Source: CAZMCH01 sp964564735 (GTDB taxonomy: Bacteria; Poribacteria; DTPJ01). From it: a stretch of 64,000 bases of DNA. The translations under genes were made by a program, and so were the position numbers. This document shows positions 52,688 through 61,997 of the stretch, piece by piece; within the stretch, counting starts at the first letter, position 1, and each line of letters begins with the position of its first letter. Below the pieces are notes generated by a model that was given only the letters and a program-made list of their open reading frames with translations, did no database searches and had not been told where the DNA came from. The stretch is taken from the NCBI GenBank assembly GCA_964564735.1, contig CAZMCH010000001.1, forward strand, positions 62,001-126,000. The letters are read 5' to 3'.

Positions 52688-52696
52688 TATAACCTC

Positions 52697-53488
52697 TTAT
52701 TCAGCAATCTTAGTTTTTATCAACATGCTTGCATAAGAGCATCTGTTGATGAATCGGTTTTTTAATTGTTGTGTATAGAGAAAAACAGCGTTATTTACAT
52801 CACCAATCTTTGTTCTGAAATCAAACATACTGTCTATATAATATATGGCAAATCTTGGCAATTCATAATATTGATTGTTTATGCCAGCTATCTTTAATGG
52901 CTTAGGTTTTAGAGAAAACGCACCTTTATATCCTATTTCATTAACAATATTCGTTATTCTACTATTATAATCGCCATAGGGATAGCTGAAAAAGTCTATT
53001 GTTTTTCCTAGTTTTTTTTCTAATTTATCTTTTGATTCAGCGAGTTCGTATCTAACCGTTTTATCGCTACAAGATGTCAAAAATAAGTGATTAACGCCAT
53101 GCGAACCAAAACAAATACCATTATCAGACATCTCTCTAATCTGACCCCAATTTAGATGTCTAAAACGAGGGCCCGGACTCGAATCCCATAGATTATAGTT
53201 TCCGATGTATCCTGTTGTCAGAAAAATAGTCGCTGGAAAATTACACCTTTTCAGTATTGGATAAACATGATTATAGATACATTCGTATCCATCATCAAAA
53301 GTGATAAGGATTTTTTTATCAATATTCTCTGATAGATTGAAAAGCGATTGAGGCAATAAGCCAGAATAACCATTATCTTGTAGAAAATTGATCTGTTTTT
53401 CAAATGCTTTTGGTGATATTGATGTTATTCCTAACTCCCTGCGATAATCAACCTTGTGATATGCAAGTATGGGAATCACACAACTCAT
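52697..53488 (-). CDS. Polysaccharide deacetylase (carbohydrate esterase 4 type)
   Basis: The 263-residue NodB-fold protein has CVIPILAYHKVD, LITFDDGYECIYNHVYPIL (general-base Asp and metal Asp), FGSHGVNHLFLTSC (metal His pair) and FFSYPYGDYNSRI. It would remove N-acetyl groups from a glycan or from a lipid-linked sugar. No signal peptide is visible, so it may work on a cytoplasmic lipid-linked intermediate. It overlaps lpxD by 4 nt, so translation is coupled to that of a lipid A enzyme. Confidence 0.9.
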   Translation of the reverse strand: MSCVIPILAYHKVDYRRELGITSISPKAFEKQINFLQDNGYSGLLPQSLFNLSENIDKKILITFDDGYECIYNHVYPILKRCNFPATIFLTTGYIGNYNLWDSSPGPRFRHLNWGQIREMSDNGICFGSHGVNHLFLTSCSDKTVRYELAESKDKLEKKLGKTIDFFSYPYGDYNSRITNIVNEIGYKGAFSLKPKPLKIAGINNQYYELPRFAIYYIDSMFDFRTKIGDVNNAVFLYTQQLKNRFINRCSYASMLIKTKIAE

Positions 53489-54567
53489 GTTGTAGATAAG
53501 TTCTCCTGATAGATTTTTGCCCCGTTTTTAAGTTCGTCCAGTTCTCTTTCAAGCATGTGTATTCTCTTTTCCATTTCATTAATTTGATCTATAAGTTCGG
53601 GGAGTCTATGAGTGCTTGCCTGTATTCTTAGATCTCTCATTTGTGGCATAGCCGGCACTCCAGACCATTTGATTCTTCCGGAGGGTATGCTCTTACTAAT
53701 GCCAGATTTTGCAGTGATCTGAGCATCGTCTCCAACGGTAACATGCCCAACAATACCGACCTGACCCGCAAGCGTTACCCGATTTCCGATCTCTGTGCTA
53801 CCAGAAATACCGACTTGCGCAACAATCAAGCAATTTTCTCCTATTATAACGTTATGAGCAATCTGAACAAGATTATCAACTTTTGTTCCACGACCAATGA
53901 CAGTTTTGCCTGTATTTGCTCGATCAACAGTAACATTAGCCCCAAGCTCTACATCATCTTCGATTACGACTGTTCCAATCTGAGCTATTTTAACGAGTTT
54001 ATCTTTATCAGGTGCATAGCCAAAGCCATCGCTTCCGACCACTGTTCCGCTGTGTATAATTACTCTATTACCTATTGTTATTTCCTCTCGTATTGTTACA
54101 AGCGGATATATAAGCGAATCTGAGCCTATTACTGAGTTATCACCAATATAGACCAAAGGTGATATGACTGTCCTATCACCTATCTGAACATTATCACCGA
54201 TGAAAGCGTATGCCTGTATAGATACATCATTACCAAGTCTAACATTATCACCGATAATGGCTGTTGGATGTATACCCTTATTTTCTTTATCAGGTTTAGA
54301 AGCAAACTCATTAACAACCTTTGCCCAAGCCAGATATGGATTTTTTACCTGTATTAAAGCCTTTCCATTGCAAAAAGAACCCTCACCAGCAATTATAGCA
54401 GAAGCCTGAGTTTTCTCTATCTCTGAAAGATAACGGGGATTTGCAATAAAAGTGATCTGTCCTTCATGAGCTTCCTTGATCCCTGATACACCGTGAATCT
54501 CAATATCGCCATCACCAAATAATTCTCCACCAACTAACTCACAGATCTCCCTAAGTTTTTTAACCAT
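53485..54567 (-). CDS. lpxD: UDP-3-O-acylglucosamine N-acyltransferase
   Basis: The 360-residue protein has the LpxD N-terminal uridine-binding domain (LREICELVGGELFGDGDIEIHGVSG, ITFIANPRYLSEIEKT), then a left-handed beta-helix of hexapeptide repeats (IGDNVRLGNDVSIQAYAFIG onward) with the catalytic His in IAHNVIIGENCLI, and a C-terminal coiled coil (LPELIDQINEMEKRIHMLERELD). It adds the N-linked acyl chain of lipid A, so the organism is expected to make lipopolysaccharide. It is first in the tight gene string that ends with the archaeal-lipid genes; skp lies 74 bp upstream. Confidence 0.96.
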   Translation of the reverse strand: MVKKLREICELVGGELFGDGDIEIHGVSGIKEAHEGQITFIANPRYLSEIEKTQASAIIAGEGSFCNGKALIQVKNPYLAWAKVVNEFASKPDKENKGIHPTAIIGDNVRLGNDVSIQAYAFIGDNVQIGDRTVISPLVYIGDNSVIGSDSLIYPLVTIREEITIGNRVIIHSGTVVGSDGFGYAPDKDKLVKIAQIGTVVIEDDVELGANVTVDRANTGKTVIGRGTKVDNLVQIAHNVIIGENCLIVAQVGISGSTEIGNRVTLAGQVGIVGHVTVGDDAQITAKSGISKSIPSGRIKWSGVPAMPQMRDLRIQASTHRLPELIDQINEMEKRIHMLERELDELKNGAKIYQENLSTT

Positions 54568-54641
54568 ATGGATTCATCCCCGCTTTTTTGAATTGTTATT
54601 ATATTTAATAAGTCTTAACTGAATTCAGACACTTATTAAGA

Positions 54642-55238
54642 TTACTTTTGTTCACTTGCTTTATCTTTTGAGGGATCAGCTTCTTTTGCTTGACTAGAAA
54701 CTTTATCTTTATACGACTTGTCAAGCATTACGACAATCTTATTAGTAATTTCTAATTCTGGATTCACATAAAGAACAATTTTATATATTTCAAGCTGTTT
54801 TTCCAAAACAATATCATATTTTTCTTCAACTGCTATCTTTTTTATGAGTTCCTTGATCTCTTGTATAATAGGGTCTATCATTTCTTGCTGTTTTTTGTTA
54901 AGAACCATATTACCTTCTTGAACAAGATTTTGACCCTCAAGTCTTTTATTATCTATCTGATCTTGAAGCTTTTGTTCTTCCTCTTTATTTTCGAGAAATT
55001 TTTGACGTTTGAGTAATTCATCTTCAAGTTTTGTTAGCTCCTTGCCGATTTGCTCACCTTTTTTCTGCCATATTTCTCTTTCTTTTTCTAATTCTTCCAA
55101 AACCTTCTTACCCCAAACACACTCTTGAAATACCTTTTCTGTATCTACTACCGCTATGTTTAATGACGACTGAGCAAAAGCCTGAATACCAAACAACATG
55201 AAAGATAATATCAATATTGCTAAAAAATTTTTTTGCAT
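54642..55238 (-). CDS. skp: OmpH/Skp-family periplasmic chaperone
   Basis: The 198-residue protein has a signal peptide (about 1-22, AFAQ), LNIAVVDTEKVFQECVWGKK (the family start in which Skp monomers form the barrel), a long charged coiled coil (about 40-120) and a beta return segment ending at IVLYVNPELEITNKIVVML. A Lys/Ser-rich tail follows. It would carry unfolded outer-membrane proteins to BamA, whose gene lies directly upstream. CGGGAGG is placed before ATG. The 215-bp gap to bamA holds a strong palindrome (55335-55364). Confidence 0.9.
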   Translation of the reverse strand: MQKNFLAILILSFMLFGIQAFAQSSLNIAVVDTEKVFQECVWGKKVLEELEKEREIWQKKGEQIGKELTKLEDELLKRQKFLENKEEEQKLQDQIDNKRLEGQNLVQEGNMVLNKKQQEMIDPIIQEIKELIKKIAVEEKYDIVLEKQLEIYKIVLYVNPELEITNKIVVMLDKSYKDKVSSQAKEADPSKDKASEQK

Positions 55239-55334
55239 ATTACAAAAACCTCCCGATTTATTACTAAATATATATTTTCCAATAAGATTATCTAATACTA
55301 TTTTATCGAATTAATTATTACGCTTATTTTTATG

Positions 55335-55364
55335 GTAGGGACAGGTTTGAAAACCTGTCCCTAC
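55335..55364. repeat. Perfect extragenic palindrome, GTAGGGACAGGTTT arms
   Basis: GTAGGGACAGGTTT (55335-55348) and AAACCTGTCCCTAC (55351-55364) form a 14-bp perfect stem with a 2-nt centre. It lies between bamA and skp, which run in the same direction. There is no T-run on the - strand side, so it is not a classical terminator. Such TAGGGACAGG palindromes occur dispersed in other genomes (from memory), suggesting a REP-like element. Confidence 0.7.
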
Positions 55365-55453
55365 ATTTCATAACATAAAAAACTAATTCGGTTGACCAAT
55401 ACAATATACTAATAACAGGCAATAATTTATATGTTTTCTATATCTAAATTATA

Positions 55454-57922
55454 TCAGAATGCCGGTCCTAAATCAAATTCCAATCTTCCGCCTTTTTTGG
55501 TAGTTCCTATTGTATCCAATCGGTAACCATATTCAACTCTAGCCAATGCACCCAGAAAATCAAATCTTAGACCAACACCAATTGATTTTTTGGGGCTAAA
55601 ATCACTGAAAATCTTTTCATTACCTCCCCATGTCTGACCAGCATCAAAGAATATTATACCCCTTAACATATTAGTTATAGGGAAACGATACTCAATATTT
55701 AGCTGTCCCATGCGGTTTCCACCGTACTGCGAGTATTCCCCAGGAGGAGTGATGGAATAAAGCGGATAGCCTCTAATTGATTGTATTCCTCCAAGATAAA
55801 ACCTCTCAAATCTCAGATATTTTGCGTCTTTTCCTGTTATATATCCAGTTTTTAGGTGAAAAACAAGCACAAGTTTCCACCATGTCGGTATAAAAAGGCT
55901 TGATTCGCTCTGAAATTTCTGAAACCTATCGCCACCCAAACCTGATATTTCTGCGGAAATATTATTATAAGAGCCTCCGTTTGGATCAAACATACTCGTC
56001 ATGTAATTTCTTGTATCCCTATCCATAATTAGACCTATGCTTCTAGTTTTTCCTTCTGAAAGTGGAAGCGAAGCAAGATCCGTTGGTGAAGGATCAGGAT
56101 TTATATTGCTCTTATACCATTCCTGCGGTGTAACATACATATTTTGCTTTTCGTCCCATTGCTTATATCGTGTATTTTCATTCCTAAGACGAAGTGCAAC
56201 ATCCATATTCCTGATTATAGGTCTTCCAAGAGTTATAGAGCCTCCTACGCTGTCATCTCTATATGAACCGCTTTTATTCTTTTGATCATTATATTCACCG
56301 GGCATGTAATATAAACTTCTTCTAATACTATATAGGCTAGCATTAATCGATGTAGGAGTATTTAATAGCCAAGGAGAGCTAAATACAATCTGACCAGTTC
56401 GACGTTCTTTTGTTCCTATTTCGCCTCTTAATTGAAGTCGCAAAGCACGACCAAGAATATTATCATCCCATATATCAAGCGCACCAAATAATCCGCCTTC
56501 AGAACCATATCCACCAGCTATGCTAAACATGCCTGACTGTCTTGATTCTTGAATATCAAAACCGACATTAATTCTCTGAGAATCGTCATTTTTGTCAATA
56601 TCCGTTTTTATAGGTTCATCAATTCTTTCTGTTTCCAGATTAATTTGAGGTTCAACCCTTTTTATAAATGGACCAAGGTTAAGAATTTTTCGCCTTGCAT
56701 CTTCTACATTTTGAGATGAGTAAATTTCACCTTCTCTAATATCATAGCGCTCAAGTTCACGCCTTATAACATATTCCTTTGTTTTATGAGGCTCATCACT
56801 TGTTTCCGAAATCCAATTTATCGGCACAGAAGCTATATATGCTATTGTCCCTTCTGATATTGTAAGACCAATGTTTACTGTTTCTTCGCCTTTTTTGTAA
56901 TCTATATCAGGCTTAATCTGGATCGAAACCCTACCCTTATCAAGATACATTTTCCTTATAAGCCCGAGTCCTTCAACGAAACTCATCTCCTTGAAAAGAT
57001 CACCCTCTTTTAAGGTAAACTGCTTAAGAATGTCTTTCTTAGAATATATCGGTTTAGAATCTGCATAAGGAATAATTGTAACGTTTATGTCTCCCACTCT
57101 ATATTGAGGACCTTCTTCAACCTCTATGTTAATTTTTATTCCTGTTTTTGCCTCATTAAATTCTTTTTCTGCCTTGATTACTTTTGCATCAATAAAGCCA
57201 TTCTGACGATAATATTCTGGTATGGCTTTAATATCACCTTCGTAATAAATATCATCAAACCTCTTGCCTTTTTTTAATTTCATTTGTTTTCGGATTTCTC
57301 TATCAGATATTCGACGATTACCAGTTATTTGTATTTCCTCGACAGAGATTTTTCTTCCTTCAGTGATGTCAAATGCCACTCTTGCGGTTCCATCTTCTGG
57401 ATTTGCTATTATATTCGGCTCAACTTCTGCAAGATAAAAGCCTTTTTGCCTATAATAGTTCAAAATTTTATTTTTATTATCTTGACGGGCTTTTCCGCTA
57501 AGTGATCGGTTTGTCCCTATTGTTAGAATATCCCTAATTTTTCCAGTGCTAATTTCCTTATTCCCATTAATTGCAATATCACCAGATATCTTAGGCCATT
57601 CTTCTACTATAAAGGTAATTTTTATGCCGTCATCTATACTTGTTGAATCAACTTTTATATTTGAGAATTGACCTAACTTATAGAGTTCTTTGACATCCTC
57701 TCTGATTTTTCTAATGGATATTTCCTCGCCGACTCTAGTTTGCAATATGGCTATGATAGTTTCAGGGGGCATTGTCTTACTGCCCTGAACATCTATGGAC
57801 TTAATAATAAATGGATTTGGACTGCTTTCTTGTGCTGATACTGGCATAATCAGATAGATAATACAAAACAAACCCATCATAACAATAACACTATTTATAA
57901 ATTTATATGTAACAGCTTTCAT
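55454..57922 (-). CDS. bamA: Outer membrane protein assembly factor BamA
   Basis: The 822-residue protein has a signal peptide (about 1-30), five POTRA domains (about 35-430, such as IKSIDVQGSKTMPPETI, EIQITGNRRISDREIRKQMKLKKG) and a C-terminal Omp85 beta-barrel (about 470-822). The barrel carries the VRGYP-type motif in IRGYPLYS and ends with LEFDLGPAF, an outer-membrane insertion signal with terminal Phe. It inserts beta-barrel proteins into the outer membrane. It lies 33 bp downstream of clpC and upstream of skp, the usual bamA-skp-lpxD order. Confidence 0.95.
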   Translation of the reverse strand: MKAVTYKFINSVIVMMGLFCIIYLIMPVSAQESSPNPFIIKSIDVQGSKTMPPETIIAILQTRVGEEISIRKIREDVKELYKLGQFSNIKVDSTSIDDGIKITFIVEEWPKISGDIAINGNKEISTGKIRDILTIGTNRSLSGKARQDNKNKILNYYRQKGFYLAEVEPNIIANPEDGTARVAFDITEGRKISVEEIQITGNRRISDREIRKQMKLKKGKRFDDIYYEGDIKAIPEYYRQNGFIDAKVIKAEKEFNEAKTGIKINIEVEEGPQYRVGDINVTIIPYADSKPIYSKKDILKQFTLKEGDLFKEMSFVEGLGLIRKMYLDKGRVSIQIKPDIDYKKGEETVNIGLTISEGTIAYIASVPINWISETSDEPHKTKEYVIRRELERYDIREGEIYSSQNVEDARRKILNLGPFIKRVEPQINLETERIDEPIKTDIDKNDDSQRINVGFDIQESRQSGMFSIAGGYGSEGGLFGALDIWDDNILGRALRLQLRGEIGTKERRTGQIVFSSPWLLNTPTSINASLYSIRRSLYYMPGEYNDQKNKSGSYRDDSVGGSITLGRPIIRNMDVALRLRNENTRYKQWDEKQNMYVTPQEWYKSNINPDPSPTDLASLPLSEGKTRSIGLIMDRDTRNYMTSMFDPNGGSYNNISAEISGLGGDRFQKFQSESSLFIPTWWKLVLVFHLKTGYITGKDAKYLRFERFYLGGIQSIRGYPLYSITPPGEYSQYGGNRMGQLNIEYRFPITNMLRGIIFFDAGQTWGGNEKIFSDFSPKKSIGVGLRFDFLGALARVEYGYRLDTIGTTKKGGRLEFDLGPAF

Positions 57923-57955
57923 TGCTGAAACACTCTCCCAATATATTTTATTTGT

Positions 57956-60394
57956 TTATAAACCAATAGCAACTGGCTGAACAACCTCAAATCGCAGACA
58001 ATCAGCGTCTAAGGTTACATTTATTGTATTACCATAAGCACTGCCATCAAGCATTTTTTCTGCAATAGGGTCTTCTACAAATCTTTGTATTTCTCGGCGC
58101 AAATGCCTAGCACCAAATTGCGGATCAAAGCCCTTTTCAACAATAAAATCAATAGCGTCTTGTTGAAAAATAAGGTCAATATTCTTTTCTTTTATCCTTT
58201 TTTTCACTTCATCGAGCATTAATTCTGCTATTTTTGCTATATTTTCTCTCTCAAGTGAGTTAAAAGTTATTACTCCATCGATTCTATTAAGGAATTCTGG
58301 GTTGAAGACTCTCTTTAACTCACTCATAACTTTACTGCGAATATTTTCATAGGATTTTGAAGCTTCTGCAGTCTGAAATCCTATTGTTGAGCCTTTTGCA
58401 ATATCTCTGCTTCCTGCGTTTGAAGTCATTATTAATATTGTATTTCGAAAATCAACTGTATGCCCAAGATTATCGGAAAGCCTGCCATTATCAAGCACCT
58501 GCAGTAATATATTGAAAACGTCAGGATGAGCCTTTTCAATCTCATCAAGCAGAATAACTGAATATGGATGCCGTCTAACTTTTTCTGTCAGTTCTCCGCC
58601 CTCTTGATAGCCAACATATCCCGGAGGAGCGCCAACGAGCCTTGAAACCGAAAACTTTTCCATAAATTCTGACATATCAATTCTTATTATAGCATCCTGA
58701 CTACCAAAGAGGAATTCTCCCAAAACACTTGCAAGATAGCTTTTTCCAACCCCTGTTGGTCCTATGAATATAAATGATCCAATTGGTCTATTCGGGTCTT
58801 TCAAACCTGCTCTTGATCTTCTAACTGCTTTTGTAAGGGCAGTTATCGCCATATCTTGACCAACAACTTTATCTTTGAGAGCATCTTCCATTCTCATTAG
58901 TTTATCTGCTTCTGTTTCCTCAAGTTTGGAAATAGGGATCCCTGTCCATTTTGATATTACTGCTGCAACATCATCATCAGTAACTTCCAATTTCTCCCGA
59001 ACAGAGCCTTTTCTCAAATGATTACTATATAAAGATAATGAATTGAGGCTTTGAGTAAGATTTTGTGTATCAAATTCGTCATCGCTTAACATAAAATTCT
59101 TGACATCAGATATTCTTTGGGTTTGCTCTATTGTCATAGATATATGGCTACGCCTGTTTTCATTGTTCTTAAATTTATTATTGCTTCTTCCCATTCTAAC
59201 ATAAGAGCCAGCTTCGTCGATGACATCTATTGCCTTGTCGGGTAAATATCGGTCTGAAACATACTGGGCGGAAAGTTTGGCTGCTGAAATAAGCGCTCCT
59301 TCGCTATATATAACGTTATGATGTTCTTCGTATTTGTCTTTTAATCCCTTAAGAATCTCTATTGTATCATCAACACTAGGTTGAGGAACATTAACAATCT
59401 GGAATCGTCTTTCTAATGCGCCATCTTTCTCTATATACTTTCTATATTCATCAAGGGTTGTCGCACCAATACATTGTATCTCGCCCCTTGATAAAGATGG
59501 CTTAAGGATATTTGCTGCATCAATAGCGCCTTCAGCGGCTCCTGTTCCAACAATAGTATGAATCTCATCTATAAAAAGAATTATATCTTGTGTTTGACGA
59601 ATCTCATTCATTATGTTTTTGAGACGTTCTTCAAACTGACCTCTATATTTTGTTCCTGCAACAAGACCAGCAAGGTCTAGTGTTACTAATTTTTTGTCCA
59701 ATAATGAATCAGGAACATCGCCACACACAATTTTTTGTGCTAGTCCTTCCACTATTGCAGTTTTTCCAACACCCGGCTCTCCAATCAAAACGGGGTTATT
59801 TTTCTTTCGTCTGATAAGAACCTGCATAACTCTTTCCATCTCTGTATCTCTGCCGATGATAGGATCAAGCAGATCATCTTTGGCGAGTTGTGTCAAATCA
59901 CGACTAAACTGATCTATATTACGAGGGGCTTTACGGGCGGTGGGATTTGAACTTGTAGTTTGATATTTGAGAACTCTGCGGATCTTTTCAACCGTCACAC
60001 CAAATTTTGTCAATGCCCTAAAAGCTATACCGTTTTTTTCTCTCATCAATCCGAGTAATATATGTTCGGTCCCAACATGCTCAATATCAACTCTATGTGC
60101 CTCTTCCATTGCATACTGAAGAACTTGTCTTGCTGTTGATGAGAAATCGATAGGTTGTTTTATATCGCCAAGGGAATTTGACTTTCTGACGTGCATTTTT
60201 ACTTCCATCTCAAGTTTTTCAAGACTAACCCCAAGTTCTTGTAATGCCCTTGCAGCTATACCCTGTCCTTCATGAACAAGCCCTAATAATAGGTGTTCTG
60301 TATCTATTTGATCATTGTTAAGCTTTCTGGCTTCTTCGCTTGCATAGTTAATTATTATGCGCGCCCTTTCGGTAAATCGTCCTCCTGCTAACAT
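57956..60394 (-). CDS. clpC: ATP-dependent Clp protease ATP-binding subunit ClpC
   Basis: The 812-residue AAA+ unfoldase has two N-terminal Clp repeats (FTERARIIINYASEEARKL; FSSTARQVLQYAMEEA), D1 with Walker A GEPGVGKTAIVEG and D2 with GPTGVGKS and a C-terminal FDPQFGARHLRREIQRFVEDPIAEK. It unfolds substrates for ClpP. Between D1 and D2 the middle domain (about residues 415-485) is of normal length but lacks the UVR-like helical motif of Bacillus ClpC. The gene follows the fused arginine kinase, so arginine-phosphorylated proteins are probably its substrates. GTGAGGATGTATT precedes ATG. Confidence 0.95.
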   Translation of the reverse strand: MLAGGRFTERARIIINYASEEARKLNNDQIDTEHLLLGLVHEGQGIAARALQELGVSLEKLEMEVKMHVRKSNSLGDIKQPIDFSSTARQVLQYAMEEAHRVDIEHVGTEHILLGLMREKNGIAFRALTKFGVTVEKIRRVLKYQTTSSNPTARKAPRNIDQFSRDLTQLAKDDLLDPIIGRDTEMERVMQVLIRRKKNNPVLIGEPGVGKTAIVEGLAQKIVCGDVPDSLLDKKLVTLDLAGLVAGTKYRGQFEERLKNIMNEIRQTQDIILFIDEIHTIVGTGAAEGAIDAANILKPSLSRGEIQCIGATTLDEYRKYIEKDGALERRFQIVNVPQPSVDDTIEILKGLKDKYEEHHNVIYSEGALISAAKLSAQYVSDRYLPDKAIDVIDEAGSYVRMGRSNNKFKNNENRRSHISMTIEQTQRISDVKNFMLSDDEFDTQNLTQSLNSLSLYSNHLRKGSVREKLEVTDDDVAAVISKWTGIPISKLEETEADKLMRMEDALKDKVVGQDMAITALTKAVRRSRAGLKDPNRPIGSFIFIGPTGVGKSYLASVLGEFLFGSQDAIIRIDMSEFMEKFSVSRLVGAPPGYVGYQEGGELTEKVRRHPYSVILLDEIEKAHPDVFNILLQVLDNGRLSDNLGHTVDFRNTILIMTSNAGSRDIAKGSTIGFQTAEASKSYENIRSKVMSELKRVFNPEFLNRIDGVITFNSLERENIAKIAELMLDEVKKRIKEKNIDLIFQQDAIDFIVEKGFDPQFGARHLRREIQRFVEDPIAEKMLDGSAYGNTINVTLDADCLRFEVVQPVAIGL

Positions 60395-60493
60395 AATACA
60401 TCCTCACAATTTTATAATCATGCAAAATTAATAATGTTTTATTATTTCCAAAAAGTCTATGAATTACTTATATTATATATCTTTTAGTTAATT

Positions 60494-61978
60494 TCATCGA
60501 ATATATGAACCATTTTTTATTACTTTACCTATGATTTCAGCCCTTTTTATGTCACGAAGTATGGGTTCAAGCCTTTTACCCTCACGTTTCTGCAAATGAG
60601 CAGAACGAGTCAATGTTAAAAGCTTGGCTACTTCATTTGGCTGCAGACCTTTGATTATACCCAAACTGATTCCCAAACTGATCCATGACAATAATTCCAA
60701 AGACTCTATCGAAGATATTGTCTTTGCATTTACCAAAATTCCATAAGCTCTAAATACTTTATCTTCTAACTTTATCCTATTATATTTAAGTAGAGCTTGC
60801 CTTTCTTCTCGTTCCTTAAAAATTATCTGGAGGGCAATAGAACGCATACATTCTATGATTTCCTCTTCGGATTGACCAAGAGTTGCTTCGTTTGAAATTT
60901 GATAGAAAGAACCTAGATTTCTTGAACCTTCTCCATACATTCCCCTAACGGCATACCCCATATTTGATATGGAATTTATTATTCTTTTTCCTTCTTTAGT
61001 TAATGATAAAGCAGGTAGATGAAACATAACTGACACACGGAGTCCTGTTCCTGTATTGGTTGGGCATGATGTAAGAAAACCTAGTTCAGATGAAAACGAA
61101 TAATTGATTTTTTTACTCAAATCATTATCAATGGAGTTAATCAATTCCCAAAGTTGTTTTAATTGTAGTCCAGAACCCATAGCTTGAAGGCGAATATGGT
61201 CTTCTTCATTTATCATGATACTTATATTTTCTTTTTCATCTATAATGACTTTTCTGGCTATGTATTTTTCAGCAAGATCTCGACTTATCAAATGACGTTC
61301 CATCAGGAATCCGCAATCAATCTCATCAAGCTCATCCAGATCAATCACATAGGCATTGCGAAGCGGAGAGTTCTCATATTCAGCTATTTCAGCAGAAGCC
61401 CTCTCAGCTAAGGCTGCAATTTCCATTAGCTCGATCTGATCTGCAACACTGCAAAACAAAAATCCCTTAATATTACGTGCAAGCCTTATTCTACTACTAA
61501 CGACTACATCTAAATCAGGACCGCTGTCTTGCATCCATTTTGCTTCCTTAATAGATATAGCACTATGCAAAAAGCGTATTTTTGTCTTATTTGTTTTTTC
61601 TACGGTTTGGCTTTGATTAAGGATTGATTTGCCTTTATGTTTTATACTTCCATGTGTTTTGCTCAATAATGAGATTAATTGATCGTGAAAATGATTATAA
61701 CACTCCTCACAACCCAATAAAGGGAAACAACCCTTTTCAATGTCTGCCTGAAAACTACAATGACAACGTGGACAAATACTTACAGTCTGCTCTGTAACAT
61801 CCGTCTTTGCTTTAATATTTCCAGTTGCACAATCTTCACAAGCACGAAATTCTTTTAGATTCGAATCTACTATCGTGCTAATAATGTATGATGCTTGCCT
61901 TTCAGAACATATTTCGCAAAGCATGAAACCAAGCTTTTTTAGTTTCTTTTCTTGTATCTTGTCCATCCTTAATTCCAT
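60494..61978 (-). CDS. Fused McsA-McsB: zinc-finger activator plus protein-arginine kinase
   Basis: The 494-residue protein fuses an McsA-like N-terminus to McsB. Residues about 19-100 carry the CxxC zinc-finger pairs CEIC, CEDC, CPRCHC and CEEC. Residues about 150-494 are the phosphagen-kinase-type arginine kinase with VVVSSRIRLARNI, IMINEEDHIRLQAMG, FLTSCPTNTGTGLRVSV and RGMYGEGS, so nucleotide and substrate sites are intact. In Bacillus these are two genes after ctsR and before clpC. Here no ctsR is seen, and no UVR motif lies in the linker. The enzyme would mark proteins with phospho-arginine for ClpC, encoded 99 bp downstream. The start is uncertain among Met1, Met5 and Met19. Confidence 0.92.
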   Translation of the reverse strand: MELRMDKIQEKKLKKLGFMLCEICSERQASYIISTIVDSNLKEFRACEDCATGNIKAKTDVTEQTVSICPRCHCSFQADIEKGCFPLLGCEECYNHFHDQLISLLSKTHGSIKHKGKSILNQSQTVEKTNKTKIRFLHSAISIKEAKWMQDSGPDLDVVVSSRIRLARNIKGFLFCSVADQIELMEIAALAERASAEIAEYENSPLRNAYVIDLDELDEIDCGFLMERHLISRDLAEKYIARKVIIDEKENISIMINEEDHIRLQAMGSGLQLKQLWELINSIDNDLSKKINYSFSSELGFLTSCPTNTGTGLRVSVMFHLPALSLTKEGKRIINSISNMGYAVRGMYGEGSRNLGSFYQISNEATLGQSEEEIIECMRSIALQIIFKEREERQALLKYNRIKLEDKVFRAYGILVNAKTISSIESLELLSWISLGISLGIIKGLQPNEVAKLLTLTRSAHLQKREGKRLEPILRDIKRAEIIGKVIKNGSYIR

Positions 61979-61997
61979 TATTAAATGAAAATAAACG

